Assembly: GCA_963667875.2 (NCBI GenBank)
Contig: CAXXGC010000013.1
Location: 62,001-126,000, forward strand
Direction of reading: 5' to 3'
Source of the DNA: JAEXOD01 sp963667875
GTDB taxonomy: Bacteria; Bacteroidota; Ignavibacteria; Ignavibacteriales; Melioribacteraceae
DNA length: 64,000 bases
Shown here piece after piece: positions 54,290 through 63,497 of this stretch. The notes under the pieces are model-generated. The model was not told where the DNA came from. It searched no databases and saw nothing but the letters and a program-made list of their open reading frames with translations. Within the stretch, counting starts at the first letter, position 1. Each line of letters opens with the position of its first letter. Position numbers and translations under genes: made by a program.

Positions 54290-57200
54290 ATGAAACTAAT
54301 GACCTACATATTATTTTTGGCTTTATCTATCTCATTATGGGGCCAAACAACAATATACAACACCTTAGGTACATGGAGCAGTAATGGTGTTCCAAATTAT
54401 CTAGTATCGCCAAATGATGTAATATCCGCAGACTTATTATCAAGAATTACAGCTTCTTTACCGGAGAGCAAAAATATATTGTCTCATCATCCTAATTATA
54501 TTAGCAGTAATGTGCAAAGCAATTTGTTGTTGACCGAAGCTTGTGATGTATGGGTTACCTTTATTACTGAAGGAGCCGGATATTTGAATACATTAGGTTT
54601 TTATACTTACCAAAATGGAAATCCGCCTGCAACAATTAATGATATTAAAAATACAATGACCATTATTTACCCAAATTCTTCATTACCCGGAAGCGGTGGA
54701 GGATTAAATCCTGGTAATAAAGTTAAAATTGGAACTTTTGGAGCTAACACAGTAATTGGCTGGTTTATTGTTGCTAACGGTTTTAGCGGCGGTAATATTG
54801 GAAGTGGAAATTGGTTATTATTTTCCGATGAAAATTTAAATCCGGAAAGTGATTTAACTAAACGTCAACACAATGTTTTATTACAAGATCCGGTAACCGG
54901 AAAATTAATTCTTGGTTTTGAAGATATAAGACGTGATAATGGCAGTTGTGATAATGATTTTAATGACATTTTATTTAATGTATTTTCAAATCCAATTGAA
55001 GCTATAAGTGTTGTCGACGTTCCAACCTTAGAAAATCCAAATCAATCAAATTTAACAGATTTAGTTTTACAAAAATCAATTGATAACTCGTTACCTAATA
55101 ATGGTGATAACGTTACATTTAATATCACATTAAAAAATAATGGCCCCTCGTTAGCTACAAGTATTAAAGTTACTGATGTATTGCCATTAGGGTTGGATTA
55201 TATTTCAAGTGTACCATCAAAAGGAACCTATACTCAAAGTAACGGTGTATGGAGTTTAAGTCAACTATTGGTTGATGAAACCGCAACTCTTTCGATAACA
55301 TGTAAAGTAAATAGATATGCCTTTTCTTACAATTTAGGAATTGCTTCAGATTACAATGTTTTTGCATTAAAAGATATGAATCAACCTTCATGTGATACAG
55401 AAGGGAAAGTTGCAGTTGGAGAAAATGCCTTTTTATCAAATTATAGTGTTGGTGATAAATTAGATACTCTTAACGGCATACAGGATGTATTAGTGGTTGG
55501 AAATACTTTAGAATTTGAAAGTGGTGCAATATATAACGGAAATGTTGTTTATGGATTCCTTACAAATTTACCGATTAACCAGGTAAGTATAAATAACGGA
55601 ACTTTAAGACAAGACAGCGTAATAAATTTTGCAGCAGCAGAAACAGAAATCAAAACTCTTTCAACCACGTTAAAAAATTATACAGTAAATGGTAATGCTT
55701 CCGTTTCTTTTGGCGATTTGATATTAACAGGTACTAACCCATTATTAAATGTTTTTAATGTTACAAAAGATCAAATTAATAATTCAACTAATTTTATTAT
55801 CAATTCGCCTAACGGTAGTGTTGTTTTAGTGAATATTAGTGGTACGGGAATTGAATTAAAAGGTGGACATGTTGTATATGGTACAGCAATTAATAATGTG
55901 ATTTACAATTTTTATGAAGCTACAAACATCTTAATAAGAAATATTGATATGCAGGGTTCTTTGATTGCTCCTTATGCTGATTTAGATTTCCCATCCGGTT
56001 TAATAAGCGGACAAGTAATTGCAAAAAATATTTTAGGTGCAGGTCAATTTAATTGGGATAAATTTTTAGGAAATATTCCTTTAGATCAAAAAATTATAAA
56101 TAGAGCATCAATTACATCGTTAACTCAGGTTGACAGTAATCCAAATAATAATAGTGCTCAGGTTGAATTAGTAGTAGGCGGTTCACCTAGTCCTAATCCT
56201 CCCGGAGCAGCAATACAATGGACTCAATTAAGTACATTCCCTCAAAATGAAATGATTTGGACAATGATTGAAGCAAACGGACAAGTATATGTTGGAACAT
56301 ATGGCGGTAAAATTTATACTTCAAGTGCTCAATTAGGTCAATGGGTAAGAATAAATAACAGTATGAATGTAGGTTATATCTGGTCATTGGAATATTCAAA
56401 TGGTTCACTATATGCAGGAACAGAACAAGGTTTGTTTGTTACGGCAGATAATGGTGCAAATTGGCAGAATCTTGGTTTAATAAATAATGATGTTAGATCA
56501 ATAATTATTAGTAGAACAAATACAGAATCCTCGGAAATGTATGCCGCAACTTGGGGATCAGGAGTTCTAAAATCAGTTGACAATGGTGCTAATTGGACAG
56601 AAGTTAATAACGGCTTATCAAATAAATCAGTTCAAACACTATTATTTGGTACTTCCGGTGAAATATATGCCGGAACATTTGGCGGCGGTATTGCAAAATC
56701 GATTGATGGTGGAAATAATTGGACTACTTTGAATATTAGTTCCGCTTATATATGGAAATTAGCACTTGATAATGAAGGCAACTTATATGCAGGTACATAT
56801 GGAAACGGATTATTCAAATCGGTTGATGGAGAAAACTGGAGCAGCAGCAGTAACGGGTTAAACTCTGAACATGTTTATTCAATTAACTTTGATAATGATA
56901 ATAACGCCTATGTTTCTTCATGGTCGGCCGGTATTTTTTCTTCCACCAATGCAGGTGAGAGCTGGGAAGGACTTGGAATGGAAGGAATGGGAGCAAGCTC
57001 ATTGATAATAGATCGTGAAAGTAATTCAGTTGTTGTTGGTACCACTGACGGTGTTGTATTTTCAAGACCTGCAGTTGTAGTTGGTGTAAAAGAAGATGAA
57101 GTTAAAAATCCAAAAACATTTGAATTAAATCAAAATTATCCAAATCCATTTAATCCAAGTACAATTATCAGCTATCAAATTCCTACAAATACCTGGGTAA

Positions 57201-57382
57201 AATTAGAAGTATATGATATATTAGGAAAAGTTGTTAAAATTTTAGTAAATAATTATCAAACTCAAGGTAATTATAAAATAAACTTTAATACTGCCGAATT
57301 AGGATTATCAAGCGGAATATATTTCTACAGAATTAAAACTGATTTTAATAATGCAGTTAAAAAAATGATTTTAATAAAATAA
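54290..57382 (+). CDS. T9SS-exported protein: DUF4114, DUF11 with inserted choice-of-anchor A domain, beta-propeller (copy 2)
   Basis: 1030 residues, the same length and domain order as the 50798-53890 product. Signal peptide KLMTYILFLALSISLWGQ. DUF4114 with LGFEDIRRDNGSCDNDFND, split DUF11 with the choice-of-anchor A insertion (LGIASDYNVFALKD, EGKVAVGENAFLSNYSVG), seven propeller blades, and a sorting tail with NYPNPFNPST. The first 585 residues differ from copy 1 at many scattered positions; the rest is nearly identical. Both copies keep every domain intact, so both are probably functional. A short TATTATAGGAAAA leader precedes both starts. Likely a surface-exposed or released protein; ligand unknown. 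Confidence 0.88.
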   Translation: MKLMTYILFLALSISLWGQTTIYNTLGTWSSNGVPNYLVSPNDVISADLLSRITASLPESKNILSHHPNYISSNVQSNLLLTEACDVWVTFITEGAGYLNTLGFYTYQNGNPPATINDIKNTMTIIYPNSSLPGSGGGLNPGNKVKIGTFGANTVIGWFIVANGFSGGNIGSGNWLLFSDENLNPESDLTKRQHNVLLQDPVTGKLILGFEDIRRDNGSCDNDFNDILFNVFSNPIEAISVVDVPTLENPNQSNLTDLVLQKSIDNSLPNNGDNVTFNITLKNNGPSLATSIKVTDVLPLGLDYISSVPSKGTYTQSNGVWSLSQLLVDETATLSITCKVNRYAFSYNLGIASDYNVFALKDMNQPSCDTEGKVAVGENAFLSNYSVGDKLDTLNGIQDVLVVGNTLEFESGAIYNGNVVYGFLTNLPINQVSINNGTLRQDSVINFAAAETEIKTLSTTLKNYTVNGNASVSFGDLILTGTNPLLNVFNVTKDQINNSTNFIINSPNGSVVLVNISGTGIELKGGHVVYGTAINNVIYNFYEATNILIRNIDMQGSLIAPYADLDFPSGLISGQVIAKNILGAGQFNWDKFLGNIPLDQKIINRASITSLTQVDSNPNNNSAQVELVVGGSPSPNPPGAAIQWTQLSTFPQNEMIWTMIEANGQVYVGTYGGKIYTSSAQLGQWVRINNSMNVGYIWSLEYSNGSLYAGTEQGLFVTADNGANWQNLGLINNDVRSIIISRTNTESSEMYAATWGSGVLKSVDNGANWTEVNNGLSNKSVQTLLFGTSGEIYAGTFGGGIAKSIDGGNNWTTLNISSAYIWKLALDNEGNLYAGTYGNGLFKSVDGENWSSSSNGLNSEHVYSINFDNDNNAYVSSWSAGIFSSTNAGESWEGLGMEGMGASSLIIDRESNSVVVGTTDGVVFSRPAVVVGVKEDEVKNPKTFELNQNYPNPFNPSTIISYQIPTNTWVKLEVYDILGKVVKILVNNYQTQGNYKINFNTAELGLSSGIYFYRIKTDFNNAVKKMILIK
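56049..57382 (+). repeat. Near-identical segment shared with 52557-53890, copy 2
   Basis: Partner of the segment in copy 1, at a constant offset of 3492 bases. The abrupt change from diverged to near-identical sequence at about 56049 suggests gene conversion or unequal crossover. Confidence 0.85.
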
Positions 57383-57400
57383 AATTCAATATATAACAAC

Positions 57401-57432
57401 AAAACCCGCCTTATTAGCGGGTTTTGTATTTT
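57401..57432. terminator. Terminator between convergent genes
   Basis: Stem AAAACCCGC (57401-57409) with GCGGGTTTT (57417-57425), a 7-base loop, and a T-rich tail GTATTTT. The A-run on the other side also gives a T-run on the minus strand, so it may serve both the plus-strand paralogue and the minus-strand wecB. Confidence 0.8.
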
Positions 57433-57466
57433 AAAAACAAAAATAAATATCTAAATAATTTAGAAT

Positions 57467-58558
57467 CTAAATTTTATCTGCAATAATTGCAGTAATTCTT
57501 TCAGCCGCTTTACCATCCCAAAGATTAGGAATTTGACCTTTTTTAATTTTCCCTGATAAAATTTCATTTGCTGCAATTTCTATTTTATTTAAATCTAATC
57601 CAAGTAACTGATTGGTTCCAACATCAACCGTAACAGGTCTTTCAGTTGTTTTACGCAAAGTAATACATTGTACTCCCAGATAGGTAGATTCTTCTTGAAT
57701 TCCGCCGCTATCAGTCAAAATTAATTCAGCGTTTTTTGTACAACATAAAAAGTCAATGTATCCAATAGGCTCGGTTAATATGATATTTGCAGAAAGAGAA
57801 TCCAATATATTAAATTCTTTTAAATTTTTTAATGTTCTGGGATGAATTGGAAATACTACTTTACGTTGTATTGCAATGCGATTAATAAAATCAAATAATT
57901 TAATCAACTGATCTTTTTCATCTACATTGCTGGGACGATGTAATGTAATTAATACAAAAGGGGAGTCGGTAACTTGTAATTCCCGTAGAATATTTGATTT
58001 ATCTGCTTTTGGCAAATAATTAATCAAACTGTCAATCATTACATTCCCTGTAAAGAATATCTTATCTTTTGAAACACCCTCTTTAATAAGATTATCTAAC
58101 CCACTTTGTTCGGTTACAAATAAAAAGTCCGAAATGGAATCAGTTAATAATCGGTTTATCTCCTCTGGCATATCTCTATCAAAACTTCTTAAACCACTTT
58201 CAACATGTGCTGTTTTAATATGTAATTTAGCTGCGGCAAGCGTACAGGCTATAGTGGAGTTAACATCTCCAACAACAAGAACAAGATCGGGATTTTCAGC
58301 TAAAAGGATTTTTTCGAATTCAATCATAATTTTGCCAGTCTGCTCAGCATGGGTTCCACCGCCAACTCCTAAATAAAAATCGGGTTTTGGCAGCTCTAAA
58401 TCATCGAAAAATACTTTAGACATCTTTTTATCATAATGCTGCCCTGTATGGCAAATAAGGTGATTAATTGTATTTGAATATTTTAGAAATGCTTTATGAA
58501 TTGGTGCAATTTTCATAAAATTAGGTCTTGCACCGACCACAGAAATAACTTTTTTCAT
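57467..58558 (-). CDS. wecB: UDP-N-acetylglucosamine 2-epimerase (non-hydrolysing)
   Basis: 363 residues, standard length. It interconverts UDP-GlcNAc and UDP-ManNAc for surface polysaccharide synthesis. Signatures: VVGARPNFMKIAPIHKAF at the N-terminus, THAEQTGKIMIEFE, VVGDVNSTIACTLAAAKL, HVESGLRSFDRDMPEEINR (cut), LITLHRPSNVDE, the active-site region LTDSGGIQEESTYLGV and LRKTTERPVTVDVGTN. Start ATG 58558 with GGAGAATC just upstream on the minus strand. It stands alone between convergent and divergent genes; no other polysaccharide gene is next to it. Confidence 0.96.
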   Translation of the reverse strand: MKKVISVVGARPNFMKIAPIHKAFLKYSNTINHLICHTGQHYDKKMSKVFFDDLELPKPDFYLGVGGGTHAEQTGKIMIEFEKILLAENPDLVLVVGDVNSTIACTLAAAKLHIKTAHVESGLRSFDRDMPEEINRLLTDSISDFLFVTEQSGLDNLIKEGVSKDKIFFTGNVMIDSLINYLPKADKSNILRELQVTDSPFVLITLHRPSNVDEKDQLIKLFDFINRIAIQRKVVFPIHPRTLKNLKEFNILDSLSANIILTEPIGYIDFLCCTKNAELILTDSGGIQEESTYLGVQCITLRKTTERPVTVDVGTNQLLGLDLNKIEIAANEILSGKIKKGQIPNLWDGKAAERITAIIADKI

Positions 58559-58705
58559 GATTCTCCAAAAAATATTAGCTTTAAATTTACGAAAAAAAAA
58601 AGACTAAATAAATAAAACGAGTAATAATTATCCGTTTTTAAGATGTTTTTAATTAATCCAAAAATAAATGACTAAAATAATTTAGCATAAATGTAAATAT
58701 TTTAC

Positions 58706-58713
58706 TAAATTTG
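58706..58713 (+). promoter_or_regulatory. Candidate -7 box for the FKBP-type isomerase gene
   Basis: TAAATTTG fits TAnnTTTG and lies 100 bases before the ATG at 58814. A weak TTTAG stands at the -33 position (58681-58685). The leader would be about 90 bases. Confidence 0.35.
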
Positions 58714-58813
58714 TTAGTAAAATAGTCGTAATATAGTGTAACATTTCTTTTAAATAAACTTCAAGCACAAATCTTTCGACTTAAAAATTTAGAAAAACAA
58801 ATTGGAGAAAAAA

Positions 58814-59242
58814 ATGAAAAAAGTTAAAAAAGGTGATACCATAAAAATATCATATGTTGGAACATTTGATGATGGTTCAAAATTTGACGAAACAGAACCA
58901 AATGAACCTTTTGAATTTGTAGTTGGAAGTGAAGAAGTTATTGAAGGTTTAGATAAAGCAGTTGTAGGAATGGAAATTGGAGAAAAGAAAGAACTTCATA
59001 TTTCATGTGAAGAAGCTTATGGCGAATATGATGAAACTTTAGTTTTGTCAGTACCAAAAGACAGTGCTCCTGAAGGTGTTGAATTAGAAGAAGGCAATGT
59101 TTATACATTTCCATTGGAAAACGGCGAATCCATTGATATGGAATTAGTTGAAATTAATGATGATGAATATATATTTGACGGAAATCATGAATTAGCCGGT
59201 CAAAATTTAAATTTTAATATTGAATTATTAGAAATAGCATAA
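58814..59242 (+). CDS. FKBP-type peptidyl-prolyl isomerase, SlyD-like
   Basis: 142 residues from ATG 58814, with GGAG at 58804-58807; the TTG at 58802 is too close to that site. SlyD layout: FKBP part 1 (KGDTIKISYVGTFDDGSKFDET, then EFVVGSEEVIEGLDKAVVGMEIGEKKEL), an insert-in-flap domain (about 68-120, EEAYGEYDETLVLSVPKD), and FKBP part 2 ending FNIELLEIA. The His-rich metal tail of E. coli SlyD is missing. No signal peptide, so a cytosolic folding helper. Very acidic composition. A terminator follows. Confidence 0.9.
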   Translation: MKKVKKGDTIKISYVGTFDDGSKFDETEPNEPFEFVVGSEEVIEGLDKAVVGMEIGEKKELHISCEEAYGEYDETLVLSVPKDSAPEGVELEEGNVYTFPLENGESIDMELVEINDDEYIFDGNHELAGQNLNFNIELLEIA

Positions 59243-59264
59243 ATAAAATAAATATTTGAGTTTG

Positions 59265-59293
59265 AAGCCCATCTTTTTAGATGGGCTTTTTTT
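59265..59293 (+). terminator. Rho-independent terminator after the SlyD-like gene
   Basis: Perfect 10-bp stem AAGCCCATCT / AGATGGGCTT with a TTTT loop, then T-rich to 59293. Confidence 0.9.
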
Positions 59294-59373
59294 ATTGTAA
59301 AAAGAGATAAATTTGTGTTAAAAATGACTATAATATTTAGTATATTTAAAGTTTAATTTTTTATGGTTAATAT

Positions 59374-61389
59374 ATGTCTGAAAAAATTATAGTTACATCC
59401 GCATTACCTTATGCTAATGGTAAAATTCATTTAGGGCATTTAAGCGGTGCTTATTTACCAGCTGATATTTATGTTAGATATAAACGATTAACGGGCGCTG
59501 ATATACTTTATATTTGCGGATCCGATGAACATGGAGTACCAATCACTATAACGGCTGATAAAGAAGGGAATAAACCACAAGATATCATTGATAGATATCA
59601 TAATTTGAATAAAGAAGCTTTTGAAAAATTTGGAATGAGCTTTGATATTTATTCGCGTACAAGTCTACCAATACATCACGAAACAGCAAAAGAATTTTTC
59701 TTGAATTTTTATAATCAAGGAATTTTAAAAGAAAAGATAACATTACAGTTTTATGATGAAAAAGCAAAAATGTTTTTGCCTGACCGATATGTTGAAGGAA
59801 CTTGTCCAAAATGTGGAAATGAAGAGGCAAGAAGTGATGAATGTGAAAATTGCGGTGCTTTATACGATCAAAGTGAATTATTAAAACCTAAAAGTAAAAT
59901 TACCGGAGATACTCCAATTTTAAAAGAAACATCTCACTGGTATTTTCCGCTTGGAGAATTTCAAAAAAGATTGGAAGAATACATGTCTGAATCCGATAAA
60001 AAATATGGATGGAGAGATAATGTTTTACAACAATCCAAAAGCTGGTTTACAGATGGTTTAAAAGATCGCGCTATTACACGTGATTTGGATTGGGGTGTTA
60101 AAGTACCCTTGGATAATTCCGAAGGTAAAGTACTTTACGTTTGGTTTGAAGCTGTATTAGGCTATATTTCTGCAACAAAAGAACTTTCTAAATTAAGAAA
60201 TAATGAAAATTTATGGAAAGAGTATTGGCAGGATCCAAATACAAAATATTTAGCATTTATTGGAAAAGATAATATAGTTTTTCATACAATAATTTTCCCT
60301 GCTTTATTAATGGCATGGAATGATTGCAGCAGTGATAAATATTTATTACCTCAAAACGTTCCCGCAAATGAATTTTTGAATTTTGAAGGTAAAAAATTCT
60401 CAAAGTCGCGTAATTGGGGAATAGATGTTCTTGATTTTCTTGAATTATTTCCTGCCGATACTTTACGGTATACTTTAGCAGCAAATTTACCTGAAAATAA
60501 AGACACTGATTTTTATTGGAAAGAATTTCAAATGAGAAATAACAGCGAACTTGCTGATATTTTTGGAAATTTTATCAATAGAACATTAACTTTTACCAGC
60601 AAACATTTTGAATGTAAAATTCCAAAACTTGGAAATCTTGATCCTATTGATGAACAGATGATAAGTACTTTGGCTGAATACCCTCAAAAAGTTGCAAATC
60701 TTATCGAAAAATATAAAATAAAAGATGCTGTTTTTGAGGTGATGAACTTAGCAAGAATAGCAAATAAATATTTTAATGATTCCGAGCCCTGGAAAGTGAT
60801 AAAAACTGATAAAGAAAAATGCGGAACAACATTAAATATTTGTATAAATATTATTAATACTTTGGGTGAATTATTTTTACCAATAATACCATTTACAGCA
60901 AAAAAAATACTTGATTTATTGAACAGTAATCAAACAAATTGGTTTGAATCCGGTAAACTTAATTTACAGGAAGGTCATCAATTTAATACACCTTCAATAT
61001 TATTTCCAAAAATTGAAGATGAGCAAATAGAAATTCATAAAGCACCTGTTGAAGATACAACACCAAAAATCACTTATGATGAATTTATGAAAGTTGAATT
61101 GCGAATTGGCGAGATAACTTTTGCTGAAAATATAAAAAAAAGCGATAAATTATTAAAACTTATTGTAAAAGTTGGTGACATAAAAAAACAGATTGTTGCC
61201 GGAATTGCCAAAAGTTATAAACCGGAAGAATTGATAGGTAAAAAAGTTACTATTGTTTATAATTTACAACCCGCAAAATTGTTTGGGGTTGATTCCGAAG
61301 GAATGGTTCTTGCGATTGAAGATAAAGATGGTAAATTAAACCTACTTGAAGTTCCCGCTAATGTAGTTTCGGGAACTAAAGTAAAGTAA
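59374..61389 (+). CDS. metG: Methionyl-tRNA synthetase
   Basis: 671 residues with the long MetG form. HIGH motif as HLGH (19-22). The zinc knuckle has four cysteines, C144, C147, C157 and C160 (CPKCGNEEARSDECENCG), i.e. the one-knuckle variant. KMSKS is KFSKS (341-345). The anticodon-binding helical domain (about 390-540) is followed by a C-terminal EMAP/Arc1p-type tRNA-binding domain (about 565-671, KVELRIGEITFAENIKKSDKLLKL, cut). It charges tRNA-Met. The upstream gap (59294-59373) carries TATATTTA (59341-59348), a possible -7 variant like that before purC. Confidence 0.97.
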   Translation: MSEKIIVTSALPYANGKIHLGHLSGAYLPADIYVRYKRLTGADILYICGSDEHGVPITITADKEGNKPQDIIDRYHNLNKEAFEKFGMSFDIYSRTSLPIHHETAKEFFLNFYNQGILKEKITLQFYDEKAKMFLPDRYVEGTCPKCGNEEARSDECENCGALYDQSELLKPKSKITGDTPILKETSHWYFPLGEFQKRLEEYMSESDKKYGWRDNVLQQSKSWFTDGLKDRAITRDLDWGVKVPLDNSEGKVLYVWFEAVLGYISATKELSKLRNNENLWKEYWQDPNTKYLAFIGKDNIVFHTIIFPALLMAWNDCSSDKYLLPQNVPANEFLNFEGKKFSKSRNWGIDVLDFLELFPADTLRYTLAANLPENKDTDFYWKEFQMRNNSELADIFGNFINRTLTFTSKHFECKIPKLGNLDPIDEQMISTLAEYPQKVANLIEKYKIKDAVFEVMNLARIANKYFNDSEPWKVIKTDKEKCGTTLNICINIINTLGELFLPIIPFTAKKILDLLNSNQTNWFESGKLNLQEGHQFNTPSILFPKIEDEQIEIHKAPVEDTTPKITYDEFMKVELRIGEITFAENIKKSDKLLKLIVKVGDIKKQIVAGIAKSYKPEELIGKKVTIVYNLQPAKLFGVDSEGMVLAIEDKDGKLNLLEVPANVVSGTKVK

Positions 61390-61508
61390 TATAATATTAA
61401 TATTTATGGAACTTTTTAGTACCATTTATTTAAAAGAGTGAGAATACCAATTAATTGTATATTAATGTTTAACAAAAATAATATTTAAATACGTTTGGAG
61501 GATAAAGT

Positions 61509-63497
61509 ATGAAATATTTTTCAACCCTGATTTCGCTTTTTATAATCTCAGTTATGTTTATATCGTGTGGAACAGAACACTCAAAGACGGTTATTGCTAC
61601 TGCCGGAAATGAGGATATTACACTTGGTGAGTTTGAAAGAGCTTATGAAAAAAATTCAGGTGAAAGTTCAGTTAATATTCCTGATTCTGCTTCTATTTTA
61701 AAATTTTGGAATTTATATAAAAATTTCAGATTAAAATTAATTGATGCTAAAGAAAAAGGTTATGGAAATGATAAAGGATTAAGCAATGAATTAGTTGACT
61801 ACAAGAAAAAAGTAGGTGTTTCATATTTATTAGAAAAACAACTTCTTGATCCGGGTGTTAGAGATATTTATAATAAAAGAAAAGTTGAGTACCGTGTAAG
61901 TCATATTATGATTCGTTTGGATAGCTTATCAAAAGAACAAGCCAAAGCAAGAGCTTGGGAAGTAATTAAAAAATTTCGTGCCGGTTCCAAATTTGAAGAT
62001 TTAGCCAAAGAATATAGTGATGACACCTATTCAAAAGCTTCCGGTGGCGATATTTATTATATTACTTACGGTCAAACATTACCTGAATTTGACGATGCTG
62101 TTTATCAAACTGAAGTTGATAGCATATATCCTCAACCAGTTGAAACAAAATTTGGTTATCATGTTATTAAAGTAACTGATAAACATCCAAGAAAATTTCA
62201 AGTTAGAGTTAAACATATATTATTAGACTATGTAGATTCTGTTGGAAATGTTGATTCAACAGCTGCAAAATTAAAAATTGAAGAAATTAGAAAAAACATT
62301 GTTGAAGGAAAAATTACTTTTGAAGATGCAGCTTCAAAATATTCAGAAGATAAAGGAAGTGCTGAAAAAGGCGGTGATTTGGGATTTTTTGAAAGAAGAA
62401 GTATGATACTTCCATTTGATCAAACTGCATTCAGTCTAAAACCTGATGAAGTATCAAATGTTGTTCAAACTCGTTTTGGATTTCATATTATTAAATTTGT
62501 TGAAGAAAAACCCTATCCAACATACGAAGAAGAAAAAACTTCATTACGTACTTTGTATAAACGCTCGTTATATGATGCTAAATACAATGCTTTAATAGGG
62601 GAACTTAAAACAAAATACGGATACAGTAAAAATGATGCCGGAATAAAATCTGTTATTAAAAATGCTGATTCAGTAAAAATATCTAACGATTATTTTACAA
62701 GTGATCTACGTAAAGCTGTTAAAGATGTTGATTTATTTACAATAAATAATAATAAAATTGGTTTAGATAGTGTAGTATCATTTGTAATAAATGATACTAA
62801 ATATCAAAATAAATTAATTGATGAAAAAATATTAAACGATGCAGTTGATGAAACCGCTAAAAATGCTCTATTAGAACAAAGAGCTTTAGTTCTTGAAAAT
62901 GAAGATCCTGAATTTGCTACATTAATGAATGATTATCAACAAGGTATTTTTATTTTCAAAATCCAGGAAGAAGAGATTTGGAATAAAATCAAATTAGATA
63001 GTGCAAAATTGGTTGATTTTTATCAAACAACAAAAGAAAACTATAAGTGGAAAAACAGAGTTGATTTTAGCGAAATATTTGCTAAAAAAGATAGCTTAAT
63101 TAACAGCTATTATACAATGCTTCAAAATGGTGCTTCTTTTGATTCTTTGGCTAAAAAATATACTGAAAGAATTGGCTTTAAAGGTAAATCTGGTGCTTAT
63201 GGATACATTGATGTTGAATCAAACGAATTAGCTAAATTTCCATTTGAATTGAATAAAGAAGGTGAATATACTAAACCTATTGCGGTTAATGGTGGTTTTT
63301 CTATTTTCAAGATGCATCATAAACGTACAGCCGGTCTTAAAACTTTTGAAGAAGCAAAAGCAGAAGTTGCAAGTATATATCAAGAAAAAGAAAGTAAACG
63401 TTTGGAAGACGAATATATTAACAGTTTACAAGTAAAATATCCAATTAAAAATTATCAAGAAGATGTTCTTCTTAAAGCATTTAAAAATAACAAATAG
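61509..63497 (+). CDS. Parvulin-type peptidyl-prolyl isomerase lipoprotein (SurA/PrsA-like)
   Basis: 662 residues. ATG 61509 has GGAGGA eight bases upstream. Lipobox FISC (Cys20), so membrane-anchored and facing the periplasm. An N-terminal SurA-like helical region (about 25-120) is followed by two parvulin domains: about 125-225 (RVSHIMIRLDSLS; GGDIYYITYGQTLPEFDDAVY; FGYHVIKVTDK) and about 230-335 (VKHILLDYV; GGDLGFFERRSMILPFDQTAF; FGFHIIKFVEEKP). A third, degenerate one at about 510-610 has SGAYGYIDVESNELAKFPFEL and GGFSIFKMHH. It is a likely chaperone for outer-membrane and secreted proteins. The next gene, also a SurA-like lipoprotein, starts inside its last 35 bases. Confidence 0.9.
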   Translation: MKYFSTLISLFIISVMFISCGTEHSKTVIATAGNEDITLGEFERAYEKNSGESSVNIPDSASILKFWNLYKNFRLKLIDAKEKGYGNDKGLSNELVDYKKKVGVSYLLEKQLLDPGVRDIYNKRKVEYRVSHIMIRLDSLSKEQAKARAWEVIKKFRAGSKFEDLAKEYSDDTYSKASGGDIYYITYGQTLPEFDDAVYQTEVDSIYPQPVETKFGYHVIKVTDKHPRKFQVRVKHILLDYVDSVGNVDSTAAKLKIEEIRKNIVEGKITFEDAASKYSEDKGSAEKGGDLGFFERRSMILPFDQTAFSLKPDEVSNVVQTRFGFHIIKFVEEKPYPTYEEEKTSLRTLYKRSLYDAKYNALIGELKTKYGYSKNDAGIKSVIKNADSVKISNDYFTSDLRKAVKDVDLFTINNNKIGLDSVVSFVINDTKYQNKLIDEKILNDAVDETAKNALLEQRALVLENEDPEFATLMNDYQQGIFIFKIQEEEIWNKIKLDSAKLVDFYQTTKENYKWKNRVDFSEIFAKKDSLINSYYTMLQNGASFDSLAKKYTERIGFKGKSGAYGYIDVESNELAKFPFELNKEGEYTKPIAVNGGFSIFKMHHKRTAGLKTFEEAKAEVASIYQEKESKRLEDEYINSLQVKYPIKNYQEDVLLKAFKNNK

